Source: Nonomuraea harbinensis (lineage in GTDB: Bacteria > Actinomycetota > Actinomycetes > Streptosporangiales > Streptosporangiaceae). Taken from it: a stretch of DNA of 64,000 bases. Position numbers and translations under genes: made by a program. The notes under the pieces were generated by a model. That model ran no database searches, was not told the origin of the DNA, and saw nothing but the letters and a program-made list of their open reading frames with translations. The DNA lies in the NCBI RefSeq assembly GCF_019396385.1, contig NZ_JAHKRN010000036.1:1-64000 (forward strand). The letters run 5' to 3'. Position 1 is the stretch's first letter; every line of letters starts with the position of its first letter. Positions 8,322 to 17,127 of the stretch are shown piece by piece.

Positions 8322-9779
8322 GTGTTCTCAACGGTACGACCCGCGGCTGTGGCCGTGGTCCTCCTGGCCGCGGTGAGCCTGACCGCGTGCTCCCATGACA
8401 AGCAGGCGGCCACCGCGGAGATGTGCGTCTCCGAGGCCGAGCAGAACGTGACCGCCGCCGCCGACAACCCGAACATCCCCAAGGCCGAGGTCGACGCCTC
8501 GCTCGGCCAGGTCGGCGACGGGTGCGTCTTCCGCGGCTCCGGCGGCTTCCAGCTGGACGTGTCGAAGTGTCCCACCGACTACGACATCAACACCGGCATC
8601 ACCGACAAGGAGATCCGGCTGTTCACCAGCATGCCGCACAGCGGCCCGCTCGCCGCGTACGGCTACATCGGCGACGGACTGAAGAACTACCTCTCGTACG
8701 TCAACGCCAACGGCGGCGTCGGCGGGCGCACCATCCAGCTCGACATCCTGGACGACCACTACCAGCCGGACCTGACCCGCAAGAACGTCGACAAGGCGAT
8801 CCAGGACAACAAGTACGCGGCCAGCGTGGCGATCCTCGGCTCGTCCAACAACGGCGCCATCCGCGACGTCATGAACGACGAGTGCATGCCGCACCTGCTG
8901 GTGGCCTCCTCCGAGGACCGCTGGGGAGACGTCGAGAACTACCCGTGGACCACGGGCATGGGCCTGAACTACGGCAACGAGGCCGGGCTCTGGAAGCGCT
9001 GGATCTCCGACAAGTACCCCGACGGCGCGACCGTCGCCGTGGTCGCCATGAACAACGACTTCGGCAAGGCGTACGAGGCCGCCTTCACCGACGCCGCCGA
9101 AGGCAGCAACATCAAGATCGTCGCCAAGGAGCTGATCGACCCGTCGGCGCCGAACATGACCGACCAGCTGACCTCGGCGGCGGCCAGCAAGGCCCAGGTC
9201 GCCATCTTCGCCGTCGCCGGCACGTTCTGCGTGCAGGCCATCGGCGGCGTCGAGCGCAGTTCGTGGGACCCGGACGTGATCACGGGCAACTCGTGCGCGC
9301 AGATCGAGACGTCGCTGGCGCCGCTGCAGAAGGAGGGCCTGACCGGTGACGGCACCATGGTCATCCAGTACTACTACAACCCGAGCGACCCGGCGAACAA
9401 GGCGCCGGAGTACGCCGAGCTCTACGCCGAGCAGATGAAGAAGGACGGGCTGGACCCGGAGGTCGCGCAGTACACCAACGGCTGGTTCTGGGGCTGGTAC
9501 CTCGTGGCGGTGCTGCGCAACGCCGACGCGATGCAGGGCGGGCTGAACCGGGCCAACATCGCCGTGGCCGCGCGCACCATCAGCCAGCCGTACCCGCTGC
9601 TGGTCGAGGGGCTGACCTCGAAGATGAACGGCGTGGAGGACGCCTACCTGTTCGAGGGCGGCCAGATGTTCCGGTACGAGGGAGCCACCACCAGCAAGAT
9701 CGGCGAGTGGAAGCCGATCGGCGAGCTGATCAACCGTGAGGGCAGCACGGGCAACTTCGCCAAGCTCAACCTGCAGTGA
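8322..9779 (+). CDS. Liv-type ABC transporter substrate-binding lipoprotein
   Basis: This 485-aa lipoprotein has a signal peptide ending in a VSLTAC lipobox, so it should be anchored outside the membrane by a diacylglyceryl-cysteine. The periplasmic-binding fold of the type I receptor class follows: TDKEIRLFTSMPHSGPLAAYG is the usual first strand and ligand loop, with ATVAVVAMNNDFGKAY in the second half. The GTG at 8322, four bases after the LivM-like stop and with GAAAGG upstream, fits better than a GTG 24 bp earlier. It is about 80-100 residues longer than LivJ, with a Cys-containing insert after the lipobox, typical of actinobacterial members with non-amino-acid ligands. A strong hairpin follows the gene. 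Confidence 0.92.
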   Translation: MFSTVRPAAVAVVLLAAVSLTACSHDKQAATAEMCVSEAEQNVTAAADNPNIPKAEVDASLGQVGDGCVFRGSGGFQLDVSKCPTDYDINTGITDKEIRLFTSMPHSGPLAAYGYIGDGLKNYLSYVNANGGVGGRTIQLDILDDHYQPDLTRKNVDKAIQDNKYAASVAILGSSNNGAIRDVMNDECMPHLLVASSEDRWGDVENYPWTTGMGLNYGNEAGLWKRWISDKYPDGATVAVVAMNNDFGKAYEAAFTDAAEGSNIKIVAKELIDPSAPNMTDQLTSAAASKAQVAIFAVAGTFCVQAIGGVERSSWDPDVITGNSCAQIETSLAPLQKEGLTGDGTMVIQYYYNPSDPANKAPEYAELYAEQMKKDGLDPEVAQYTNGWFWGWYLVAVLRNADAMQGGLNRANIAVAARTISQPYPLLVEGLTSKMNGVEDAYLFEGGQMFRYEGATTSKIGEWKPIGELINREGSTGNFAKLNLQ

Positions 9780-9786
9780 CCGGCGG

Positions 9787-9814
9787 CCGGGGTGCGCGGC
9801 GGCGCGCACCCCGG
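9787..9814 (+). terminator. strong intercistronic hairpin after the binding-protein gene
   Basis: CCGGGGTGCGC and GCGCACCCCGG form a perfect 11-bp stem with a 6-nt loop, in the 56-bp gap before the next gene. There is no T-tract. It could be a partial terminator or a 3' stabiliser giving higher expression of the binding protein than of downstream enzymes. Confidence 0.6.
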
Positions 9815-9835
9815 TCATCGACGAAGGAGCGACAC

Positions 9836-10735
9836 ATGCCCGAACTCGACTTCGACGGCGCGGTGGCGGTGGTGACCGGCGCCGGGCACGGCCTGGGCCG
9901 GGCGTACGCGGGCGAGCTGGGCCGGCGCGGCGCGCGGGTGCTGGTCAACGACCTCGACCCCGAGGCCGCCCGATCGGCCGCGCGGGACATCGCGGACGCC
10001 GGCGGCGTGGCGGTCGCCGAGACGAGCAGCGTCGCCGACCCGGCCGGCGGTGAGGCGATCATCGCTGCGGCCGCGGACGCCTTCGGCCGGGTGGACGTCC
10101 TGATCAACAACGCGGGCGTCGGACGGCCCAAGGACTTCGGCGACGTGGGCATGGACGACGTGCACCTGTCGCTGTCCGTGCACCTGCTCGGCGCCTACCA
10201 CCTGATCGTCCCCGCCTGGCGGCACATGGCCGCCCAGGGCGGCGGCTCGATCGTGAACACCTCCTCGTCGGTCGGCCTGTTCGGCCAGAAGCGCTCGGCC
10301 GTCTACGCCTCGGCGAAGATGGGCGTCGTCGGCCTGACCCGGGTGCTGGCCGCGGAGGGCGCCCCGCTCGGCATCCGGGTCAACGCGATCGCCCCGGTGG
10401 CGAGCTCGCGGATGGCCGCCGACGTGTACGGCAAGCTCGATCCCAAGCTGGACCCGGCGCGCGTCGCGGCGGTGGTGCTCGCCCTGGCGCACCGCGACTG
10501 CCCGGTCACCGGCGAGGTCGTCTCCGCCGGCGGCGGCAGGCTCGCGCGGATCCTGATCGCGACGACCGACGGCTACTTCTCACCGGACCTGACCGTGGAG
10601 GAGGCCGCCGCGGCACTGCCCTCGGTGGTGGCCGGCGAGACGGCGGTGCGGGTGCCGACCTGCGCCATGGACGAGATCGACCTGATCCGGCAGTGCTTCC
10701 CGGATCTCGCCGGCTTCCCGATGCCGCTGCGCTGA
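9836..10735 (+). CDS. SDR-family dehydrogenase, 3-hydroxyacyl/17-beta-HSD type
   Basis: This 299-aa short-chain dehydrogenase has the TGAGHGLGRAYA cofactor motif near the N-terminus, NNAG, and the YASAK catalytic Tyr-x-x-x-Lys. The GHGLGRAYA variant and the length near 300 residues resemble the dehydrogenase part of peroxisomal multifunctional enzyme 2 and related actinobacterial hydroxyacyl-CoA dehydrogenases. It should oxidise a secondary alcohol with NAD(P). ACGAAGGAG precedes the ATG; a longer frame extension has no ribosome site. It follows the importer genes after a hairpin, so its expression may be lower than theirs. Confidence 0.9.
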   Translation: MPELDFDGAVAVVTGAGHGLGRAYAGELGRRGARVLVNDLDPEAARSAARDIADAGGVAVAETSSVADPAGGEAIIAAAADAFGRVDVLINNAGVGRPKDFGDVGMDDVHLSLSVHLLGAYHLIVPAWRHMAAQGGGSIVNTSSSVGLFGQKRSAVYASAKMGVVGLTRVLAAEGAPLGIRVNAIAPVASSRMAADVYGKLDPKLDPARVAAVVLALAHRDCPVTGEVVSAGGGRLARILIATTDGYFSPDLTVEEAAAALPSVVAGETAVRVPTCAMDEIDLIRQCFPDLAGFPMPLR

Positions 10736-10749
10736 CGGCGCCCGCCACG

Positions 10750-11637
10750 TCAGCCGCGCCGCCGTGGCGGGAGCCGTCCCTGCCCGCCGTAGGGCTGGAG
10801 CCCGGCGCCGAGATCGCCGTCGAACGCCGCGGCGACGTCCGCCGCGCTCCACCGCTCCCGTACGGCGTGCGGAGCGTCGGCGAGCTCCACGTGCGGCACG
10901 ATGCCGAGACGCCGGCCGTCGAAGCTGAAGAACTGCCCGGTGACGCCCTCCGAGGCGTCGCTGAGCAGGTAGGTCACCAAGGGCGCCACGGCGGCGGGCG
11001 ACATCTCGTCGATGCCGTCGAGAGGGGCGCTCGCGCCGTCCGGCGTGGGGGCGCGGCTGATCGCGTCACGGGTCATCCGGGTCAGGGCCTTGGGCGACAG
11101 GGCGTTGGCCCGGATTCCGTCGGCTTCGAGGTCGAGGGCGGCAGCCCAGGTCAGCGCGGTGACGGCGCCCTTGGTCATGGCATAGGCCGCCATGTTCGGG
11201 TAGCCGAACATGGCCAGGGACGAGGCGTTGACGATGGACCCGCCGCCCGCGCCCCGCATCGCTCGGGCCGCCGCGTCGAGGCAGTACGCGGTGCCGAGCA
11301 CGTTGACGCCGACGGCTTCCCGCAGCCGGCGCGGGTCCTCGTTCCACGGCAGCGCCTCGTGGTAGAGCCCGGCGTTGTTGACCAGGCCGTCCAGGCGGCC
11401 GAACGCGGCGACGCACTCCCCGACCAGGGCCGCCGCCTGGCCGGGGTCGGCTATGTCGCTCGGGACGGCCACGGCGCGCCCGCCCGCCCTTTCGATCTCG
11501 GCGGCGGTCTCGCCGGCGGCCCCGGCGTCGACGTCGTTGACCACGACGGCGGCGCCGTGCCGTGCGGCGTCCACGGCGTAGGCACGGCCCAGCCCGCGGC
11601 CGGCCCCGGTCACCAGCACGGCACGTCCGACGAGCAT
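10750..11637 (-). CDS. SDR-family dehydrogenase, second paralogue
   Basis: This 295-aa protein has TGAGRGLGRAYA at the N-terminus, NNAG mid-protein, and YAMTK as the catalytic pair. It is a clear relative of the SDR encoded convergently next to it, with 15 bp between the two stop codons. Its start lies beside the palindromic operator of the island, in front of the divergent aldo/keto reductase gene. It likely catalyses another alcohol/ketone step of the same pathway. The C-terminal 40 residues are Arg/Gly-rich and probably disordered. Confidence 0.9.
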   Translation of the reverse strand: MLVGRAVLVTGAGRGLGRAYAVDAARHGAAVVVNDVDAGAAGETAAEIERAGGRAVAVPSDIADPGQAAALVGECVAAFGRLDGLVNNAGLYHEALPWNEDPRRLREAVGVNVLGTAYCLDAAARAMRGAGGGSIVNASSLAMFGYPNMAAYAMTKGAVTALTWAAALDLEADGIRANALSPKALTRMTRDAISRAPTPDGASAPLDGIDEMSPAAVAPLVTYLLSDASEGVTGQFFSFDGRRLGIVPHVELADAPHAVRERWSAADVAAAFDGDLGAGLQPYGGQGRLPPRRRG

Positions 11638-11651
11638 GTCGAACTCCTTCT

Positions 11652-11669
11652 GTCAGCATTGACGTAGAC
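11652..11669. promoter_or_regulatory. palindromic operator candidate, copy 3
   Basis: GTCAGCATTGACGTAGAC fits the island dyad with one mismatch in the right half. A second overlapping half site (GCTGAC) extends it to 11675. It sits 14 bp before the SDR start codon and 40 bp before the aldo/keto reductase start, so it could control both divergent genes. Confidence 0.6.
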
Positions 11670-11709
11670 GCTGACGAAGCTTAGGGTCGCACCCGAAAGG
11701 CGGTCAAGA

Positions 11710-12690
11710 ATGCAGGACACCAGGCTGGACCGGCTCTGCTTCGGCAGCGGCCCGATCGGCGGCCTCGCCGCGGCGGGCGGCGACACCGGGCCGGAGCGCG
11801 CCGAGGAGATCGCCGTCGCGGCCGTCGAGGCCGCCTGGGAGTGCGGCCTGCGCAGTTTCGACACCGCTCCCAGCTACGGGGACGGCGCCGCCGAACGCCT
11901 GCTCGGCACCGCGCTGCGCGGCCTGCCGCGTGACCGGTTCACGGTCAGCGGCAAGGTCGGGCGCCGGACGATGGCGATCGCCGACCCGTACCGGCTGGAC
12001 GGAGCCGCCGCCCGGCGGGAACCCCGCTTCGACTTCACCGCCGCCGGGGTCCGGCGCACCGTGGAGACCTCGCTGGAGCGGCTCGGACTCGGCCGGCTCG
12101 ACACGGTCTTCCTGCACGACCCCGACGACCTGCTCGGTCCCGCGCTCGACGAGGCCGTTCCCGCCCTCCACGAGCTGCGCCGGGCGGGCGCCGTCGGCGC
12201 GATCGGGGTGGGCACGACCCGGCCGCGGGCCGCCGAGGCGCTGGTCGCCGCCGGGGCCGTCGACACCGTGATGATCGCGGGGGAGTGGAACCTGATGCGG
12301 CGCTCGGCCGCCACGCTGCTGGCCCGCTGCCAGGAGGCCGGGGTTCCCGTGCTGGCCGCCGCGCCGTACGCCTCCGGGCTGCTCGCCGTCGCCCGGCCCG
12401 GGCCCGGCCTGCCCTACCTCTACCGCGCGCCGTCGCCGTGGCTGCTGGAGGCCGCCGGCCGGATGGCCGACCGCTGCCGGCGCCACGGCGCCGAGCTGCC
12501 CCAGGCGGCGATCCAGTTCCCGCTCCGGCATCCGGCCGTGACCCAGGTGGTCGTCGGCATGCGCGACGCCGGCGAGGTCGTCGCCAACGCCGCGCGGTTC
12601 ACCACCGATCTGCCCGAGGCGCTCTGGGCCGAGCTGGACACGCTCTGGGCCGGGCTCGGCACACCGCCCGGGGAACCCGTCCCGACATGA
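11710..12690 (+). CDS. aldo/keto reductase family oxidoreductase
   Basis: This 326-aa NAD(P)-dependent enzyme has the catalytic tetrad in order: Asp and Tyr in FDTAPSYGDGAAERLLG, Lys in VSGKVGRR, and His in DTVFLHDPDD. The overall pattern is that of the L-fucose/D-threo-aldose dehydrogenase branch. It should reduce or oxidise a carbonyl or hydroxyl of the pathway substrate. It leads a two-gene run with the enoyl-CoA hydratase and is preceded by the shared operator. Confidence 0.9.
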   Translation: MQDTRLDRLCFGSGPIGGLAAAGGDTGPERAEEIAVAAVEAAWECGLRSFDTAPSYGDGAAERLLGTALRGLPRDRFTVSGKVGRRTMAIADPYRLDGAAARREPRFDFTAAGVRRTVETSLERLGLGRLDTVFLHDPDDLLGPALDEAVPALHELRRAGAVGAIGVGTTRPRAAEALVAAGAVDTVMIAGEWNLMRRSAATLLARCQEAGVPVLAAAPYASGLLAVARPGPGLPYLYRAPSPWLLEAAGRMADRCRRHGAELPQAAIQFPLRHPAVTQVVVGMRDAGEVVANAARFTTDLPEALWAELDTLWAGLGTPPGEPVPT

Positions 12691-12705
12691 TCGAGGAGGC
12701 CGCAC

Positions 12706-13491
12706 GTGCTGCGCCAGGAGAACTATCGCAGGATCGCCATCGAGCGGCGTGGGGCCGTCACCGTGCTCACGCTGAACCGCCCCGAGCGGCGCAACGCCGT
12801 CGACGACGTCATGCACTCGGAGCTGTCGACGCTGTTCCGCGAGGCGCGGCGGAGCACCGACGCCGAGGTCTACGTGCTCACCGGCGCGGGGGAGACCTTC
12901 TGCGCCGGCGGGGACACCGACCCCGGCCGTCCCTATGCCTCGCTCACCGGCCTGACGCCGATCCAGGAGGCCGCCGAGATCGTCTACGGCATCCTGGAGC
13001 TCGACCAGCCGCTGATCGCCGCGGTCAACGGCGACGCCACGGGGCTGGGGGCGATGCTGGCCTCCGCCGCCGACGTGTCCTTCGCCGTGCCTTCGGCCCG
13101 CTTCGGTGACGCGCACGTGCAGGTCGGGCTGCCCGCCGGCAACGGCCCCGCCGCGCTGTGGCCGCTGCTCGCCGGGCCGCAGCGGGCCAAGCGGCTGCTG
13201 CTCGGCGGTGAGATGATCAGCACCGACCAGGCCGTCGCCTGGGGGCTGCTGCACGAGCTGGTCACCGAGGGTTCCGCCCTGGACGCCGCCCTGGCGCTGG
13301 CCGGACGCTGGGCCGAGCTGCCCCGCGCGGCCGTACGCGGCACCAAGGCCACGATCAACGCGGCCGTACGCGCGGCGGTCGCCCAGGTGCTGCCGCTGTC
13401 GCTGGCCCTGGAGGAACAGGCGATGGCCGCTCCCGACTTCCGCCGGCGACTCGCCGCGGCGCACGAGACACAGCGAGCAGCCACGGGCTGA
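12706..13491 (+). CDS. enoyl-CoA hydratase/isomerase family protein
   Basis: This 261-aa crotonase-fold protein has VLTLNRPERRNAVDD near the N-terminus and VYVLTGAGETFCAGGDT for the first oxyanion-hole strand. LIAAVNGDATGLGAMLASAADVSFA is the second. The usual catalytic Glu positions are not clear by eye, so hydration, isomerisation or retro-aldol activity are all possible. The GTG start has GAGGAGG 8 bp upstream. It lies 15 bp after the aldo/keto reductase gene. It fits beta-oxidation of the acyl-CoA made by the island's ligase or CoA transferase. Confidence 0.88.
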   Translation: MLRQENYRRIAIERRGAVTVLTLNRPERRNAVDDVMHSELSTLFREARRSTDAEVYVLTGAGETFCAGGDTDPGRPYASLTGLTPIQEAAEIVYGILELDQPLIAAVNGDATGLGAMLASAADVSFAVPSARFGDAHVQVGLPAGNGPAALWPLLAGPQRAKRLLLGGEMISTDQAVAWGLLHELVTEGSALDAALALAGRWAELPRAAVRGTKATINAAVRAAVAQVLPLSLALEEQAMAAPDFRRRLAAAHETQRAATG

Positions 13492-13583
13492 CGCCCGCAG
13501 CGCCGGGCGACCTCCGTGACGGCGCTCAGCCGCCCTGCAGCGCCGGACGACCTTCGCGGCGGGCCGCTGCGAGCTGACGGCGC
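13492..13583. repeat. short direct repeat between convergent genes
   Basis: The block CAGCGCCGGGCGACCTCCGT...GACGGCGCTCAGC recurs about 50 bp later as CAGCGCCGGACGACCTTCGC...GACGGCGCTCAGC. It lies in the gap between two stop codons. It may act as a weak terminator or be a small tandem duplication. Confidence 0.4.
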
Positions 13584-14462
13584 TCAGCTGTTCCGCAGTG
13601 CCGGGATGACATCTGTGACGATGCGGCGGACGGTGTCCTCGTCGGTCTGGCCGTGCGGCCAGTAGTCCTGCGGTGGCCAGTAGAAGACGAACCGGTCGAT
13701 GCCGGCCGCACGGTAGCGGGAGACGAAGCTCGCGAAAGCGTCCGGGCCGGCCCACATGTTCTCCGAGCTGACCAGCGGGCGGCCGGTCAGCAGCGTGCGG
13801 CCCAGTGTGGCCGGGTCCCGGCCGGCCTCCTCACACGCGCGTTCCATCCGGCGCACCTGGCGGGCGGTGCGGTCGAGGTGCTCGGCCGCGGACAGGCCGA
13901 AGCCGCCGAAAGTGCTCCAGGCGTCCCCGTACCGCGCGGCGGTGGCCATGGCGTGCGGCCCGTGGGCGGCGACGGTGAGCGGCGGACGCGGGGATCGCAC
14001 CGGCCGCGGGCCGAGCGGCGGGATGCGGGAGCCGTAGTACCGCCCGGGCTCGACCGGCTCGCCGCGCAGGACCCGGTCGACGAGCGCGACGGCCTCCCGG
14101 AACCGTTCCGCGCGCTCCCGCCCCGGCCACGGCCGCGAACCGGCCAGGGCGTGGTCAGACGCGGCGTACCCGGAGCCGAGGCCTACCTCCAGCCGCCCCT
14201 GGCTGATCCGCTCCACGGTCAGGGCCTGGCGGGCCAGCAGCGCCGGATGACGGACCACCGGGCTGGACACCAGGCTGCCCAGGCGGATCGTCGTGGTCGC
14301 GGTCGCGAGGGCCGCCAGCGTGCTCCAGGCCTCCAGCCAGTCCTGCGCGGGATCCGCCGGGCTGGTCAGGTGGTCGTCGATCCACGCGTGGTCGAACCCG
14401 AGCCGTTCGGCCAGCAGGCAGTGATCTCGCAGCGTCTGCCAGGACACCTTCGGAATGAGCAT
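13584..14462 (-). CDS. luciferase-like monooxygenase family (LLM) oxidoreductase
   Basis: This 292-aa TIM-barrel flavoenzyme has HAWIDDHL and GRLEVGLGSGYAASDHALAG, the usual LLM landmarks. Sequences such as WSTLAALATATTTIRLGSLV resemble F420-dependent actinobacterial members. The ATG at 14462 was preferred over longer in-frame starts because these would run through the two operator copies and the divergent promoter. It is monocistronic, convergent with the hydratase gene. F420 or FMN as cofactor cannot be separated by eye. Confidence 0.86.
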   Translation of the reverse strand: MLIPKVSWQTLRDHCLLAERLGFDHAWIDDHLTSPADPAQDWLEAWSTLAALATATTTIRLGSLVSSPVVRHPALLARQALTVERISQGRLEVGLGSGYAASDHALAGSRPWPGRERAERFREAVALVDRVLRGEPVEPGRYYGSRIPPLGPRPVRSPRPPLTVAAHGPHAMATAARYGDAWSTFGGFGLSAAEHLDRTARQVRRMERACEEAGRDPATLGRTLLTGRPLVSSENMWAGPDAFASFVSRYRAAGIDRFVFYWPPQDYWPHGQTDEDTVRRIVTDVIPALRNS

Positions 14463-14495
14463 GACGCCGAAGGCCGGACCGGTCGGGGGATTTCT

Positions 14496-14513
14496 GTCAG
14501 CATCCACGTTGAC
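14496..14513. promoter_or_regulatory. palindromic operator candidate, copy 4
   Basis: GTCAGCATCCACGTTGAC is a near-perfect match to the island dyad, lying 33 bp upstream of the leftward LLM gene. Confidence 0.68.
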
Positions 14514-14540
14514 GCAAACTAGGCGCGATGCTAGCGTGAC

Positions 14541-14558
14541 GTCAACATCAATGGTGAC
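14541..14558. promoter_or_regulatory. palindromic operator candidate, copy 5
   Basis: GTCAACATCAATGGTGAC is the best match to the dyad. Its centre is 45 bp from copy 4, the same spacing as between copies 1 and 2. It precedes the rightward flavin reductase operon. Confidence 0.7.
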
Positions 14559-14620
14559 GTGCACGCGGAAACCCGGCGCGTACCAGCAGACTCGATCCAA
14601 CGACCTGGGAGACGAGGCAG

Positions 14621-15172
14621 ATGGTGGTCCGAACCCCGACCCGTCGGCCAGCGGTCGACATGTTCGACTCCGATCGGTTCCGGCAAGTGATGGGCCACGT
14701 CCCGACGGGGGTGGCCGTGGTGACGGCGATGACGCGACAGGGCCCGGTCGGGCTCACCGTCGGGTCCTTCGTCTCGGCGTCACTGGACCCGCCGCTGGTC
14801 GGCTTCCTGCCGGCCCGGACGTCCACGACCTGGCCGCTGATCGTGCCGCTCGGCACCTTCTGCGTGAACGTCCTCGGCGAGGACGACGAGAGCCTGTGCC
14901 GCGGCTTCGCGCGGTCGGGTGGCCGCAAGTTCGACGGGGTCGACTGGACCTTGTCCGAGGCCACCGGCTCGCCCGTCATCTCCGGGGCGCTGGCCTGGTT
15001 CGACTGCGCCTTCGAGCACAGCTACCCGGCCGGTGACCACCTGTTCGTCCTGGGCCGCGTGCTCGACCTCGGCGTCCGCGCGCAGGGCCGACCCCTGATC
15101 TTCTGTCATGGCCGCTATCAGCAACTGGCCACGGGCTCCACGGCCGGCAGCGCCGTATCCTTTGGAGGTTAA
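14621..15172 (+). CDS. flavin reductase-like domain protein (HpaC family)
   Basis: This 183-aa protein has the split-barrel flavin reductase pattern. FRQVMGHVPTGVAVVTAM, GLTVGSFVSASLDPPLVGF and FCVNVLGEDDESLCRGFA are characteristic. It should reduce FMN or FAD with NAD(P)H and hand the reduced flavin to a partner monooxygenase. The partner is probably one of the LLM enzymes, two of which are in the same operon. The ribosome site of the next gene (GGAGG) lies inside its last codons. The first roughly 13 residues may not be translated if an internal start is used. Confidence 0.9.
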   Translation: MVVRTPTRRPAVDMFDSDRFRQVMGHVPTGVAVVTAMTRQGPVGLTVGSFVSASLDPPLVGFLPARTSTTWPLIVPLGTFCVNVLGEDDESLCRGFARSGGRKFDGVDWTLSEATGSPVISGALAWFDCAFEHSYPAGDHLFVLGRVLDLGVRAQGRPLIFCHGRYQQLATGSTAGSAVSFGG

Positions 15173-15178
15173 ATCCCC

Positions 15179-16252
15179 ATGCGTGTAGGTATGACCTGCA
15201 TCTTCGAAGGTCACGAGAACGCGACCGACGACGAGATCTACCAGACGGAGCTCCGCCTGGCCGACCTCGCGGAACCGCTGGGCTTCGACGCCCTGTGGGG
15301 CGTGGAGCACCACTTCACGTCGTACACCATGATCCCCGACGTCCTGCAGTTCCTGACCTACATGGCAGGACGCACCGAGCGCATCCAGCTCGGCTCCGGC
15401 GCGGTCATCCTGCCCTGGCACGACCCGATCCGGGTCGCCGAGCAGGTCGCCGTCCTGGACATCGTGTCCAACGGCCGGTTCGTCTTCGGTCTCGGCCGGG
15501 GCCTCGGCCGCATCGAGTTCGAGGGCTTCGGGATCCCGATGGGCGAGTCCCGTGAGCGCTTCGTGGAGGCCGCCGACCTCATCATGTCGGCCCTGGACAC
15601 CGGCATCCTGGAGTACGACGGCAAGTACTACCAGATCCCGCGCCGCGAGCTGCGCCCCAAGCCGGCGCGCAGGTTCGACGACCGCCTCTACGCCGCCGCC
15701 GTGTCGCCCGAGTCGGTGCGGATCATGGCCGACATCGGCGCGGGCATCCTGATCAACCCGCAGAAGGACTGGATGGAGGTCGCCGAGGACCTCGCGGGCT
15801 ACCGGGCCACCTTCAAGGAGATCAAGGGGGTCGACGCGCCGCCCCCGCTGGTCACCGGCTGGGTCTGCTGCGACGAGGACCCGATCAAGGCCAGGGACAT
15901 GGCCCAGGAGTACATCGGCGGCTATTACGAGTACGTCCTGAACCACTACGAGCTGGGCGGGCGGCACTTCGACACCACGCTCGGCTACGAGTACTACCAG
16001 CGGCTCGCCCGCTCGATCCAGAAGCACGGCGCCGACCGCGTCGTGGACAACTTCATCGAGCTGCAGATCTGGGGCACCCCCGACCAGTGCCTGGAGCGCA
16101 TCGTCGCCATCCAGGAGAAGGTCGGCAACGACGGGTTCAACGGCGTGTTCAACTTCGCCGGCATGACCCCGGAGACCGCCGAGAAGAACCTGCGCCTGTT
16201 CGCCGCCGAGGTCATGCCGCGGGTCAAGGCCCTCGGACCGGTCCGGCCATGA
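15179..16252 (+). CDS. LLM class flavin-dependent monooxygenase
   Basis: This 357-aa luciferase-like enzyme has FDALWGVEHHFTSYTMIPDV near the N-terminus, then RIQLGSGAVILPWHDPIRVAEQ and GRFVFGLGRGLGRIEFEGFG, which line the flavin pocket in the LLM alpha-type family. It should use reduced FMN and O2. With a flavin reductase directly upstream and a lactonase-type gene overlapping downstream (ATGA), a type II Baeyer-Villiger role is plausible. Hydroxylation is the alternative. Confidence 0.9.
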   Translation: MRVGMTCIFEGHENATDDEIYQTELRLADLAEPLGFDALWGVEHHFTSYTMIPDVLQFLTYMAGRTERIQLGSGAVILPWHDPIRVAEQVAVLDIVSNGRFVFGLGRGLGRIEFEGFGIPMGESRERFVEAADLIMSALDTGILEYDGKYYQIPRRELRPKPARRFDDRLYAAAVSPESVRIMADIGAGILINPQKDWMEVAEDLAGYRATFKEIKGVDAPPPLVTGWVCCDEDPIKARDMAQEYIGGYYEYVLNHYELGGRHFDTTLGYEYYQRLARSIQKHGADRVVDNFIELQIWGTPDQCLERIVAIQEKVGNDGFNGVFNFAGMTPETAEKNLRLFAAEVMPRVKALGPVRP

Positions 16253-17127
16253 CCAGCCCGGGGTTCCGGGTCGTCACCGGCGGCCTCGGCTTCCCCGAGG
16301 GGCCGAGCCATCTGGGCGACGGGGCCGTGGCCGTGGTCGAGATGCAGGGACAGGTGGTCACCCGGGTCGCGGCCGACGGCGGCAAGACGGTGCTCGCCCG
16401 GCTCGGCGGCGGGCCCAACGGCAGCGCCCTCGGCGCCGACGGCGCGATCTACGTCGCCGACAACGGGGGCCTGTCGGCGACCCGGTCCGGCGGTTACTGG
16501 CACGCGCCCGAGCCGGTCGACGGCCGTGTGCAGAAGGTGCTCGACGGGCAGGTCACGGTGGTCGCCACCGGCCTGCCGGGGCCGCCGCCGCACCGTCCCA
16601 ACGACCTGTGCTTCGGCCCCGACGGCCGGCTCTACGTCACCGACTCCCACAACTGGGAGGACCTGCGCGGCCTGAAGCCCGGCCGGATCTGCGCGATCTC
16701 CCCGGACCGTACGATCACGCAGGTCGCCGAGGTCCCGGCGATGCCCAACGGCATCGCCTTCGGGCCGGACGGCCGGCTCTACGTGGCCCAGTCGATGACC
16801 CGCAAGATCCTGGTCTTCGACTGGTCGGCCGGGACGGGCCTCGGCGACCCGCGGGTCTTCGCCAAGCTTCCGGCCGGCTCGCCCGACGGCATGTGCTTCG
16901 ACGCCGACGGCGACCTCTACGTCTGCGGCAGCGTCGGGCACGTCATCTTCGTCTATGACGCCGTCGGCGCCCTCAAGCGGACCATCGAGGTCCCCACGGG
17001 AGCACAGCCGACGAACTGCTGCATCGGTGACGGTCAGCTCTATGTCACCTTCTCCATGACCGGCGAGCTGGTCGCCTACGACCTGCAGGTGACCGCGCTG
17101 CCACTGCACGAGGGAGTTATCACATGA
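16249..17127 (+). CDS. SMP-30/gluconolactonase/LRE-like family protein
   Basis: This 292-aa six-bladed propeller enzyme has FPEGPSHLGDGAVAVVEMQG at the N-terminus (metal-ligand Glu), PNDLCFGPDGRLYVTD, and PNGIAFGPDGRLYVAQS. The later SPDGMCFDADGDLYVC holds the metal-ligand Asp region. Family members hydrolyse lactones using a divalent metal. Sandwiched by ATGA overlaps between two LLM monooxygenases, it is a natural candidate to open the lactone they would make. There is no signal peptide, so it is cytoplasmic. Confidence 0.9.
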   Translation: MTSPGFRVVTGGLGFPEGPSHLGDGAVAVVEMQGQVVTRVAADGGKTVLARLGGGPNGSALGADGAIYVADNGGLSATRSGGYWHAPEPVDGRVQKVLDGQVTVVATGLPGPPPHRPNDLCFGPDGRLYVTDSHNWEDLRGLKPGRICAISPDRTITQVAEVPAMPNGIAFGPDGRLYVAQSMTRKILVFDWSAGTGLGDPRVFAKLPAGSPDGMCFDADGDLYVCGSVGHVIFVYDAVGALKRTIEVPTGAQPTNCCIGDGQLYVTFSMTGELVAYDLQVTALPLHEGVIT

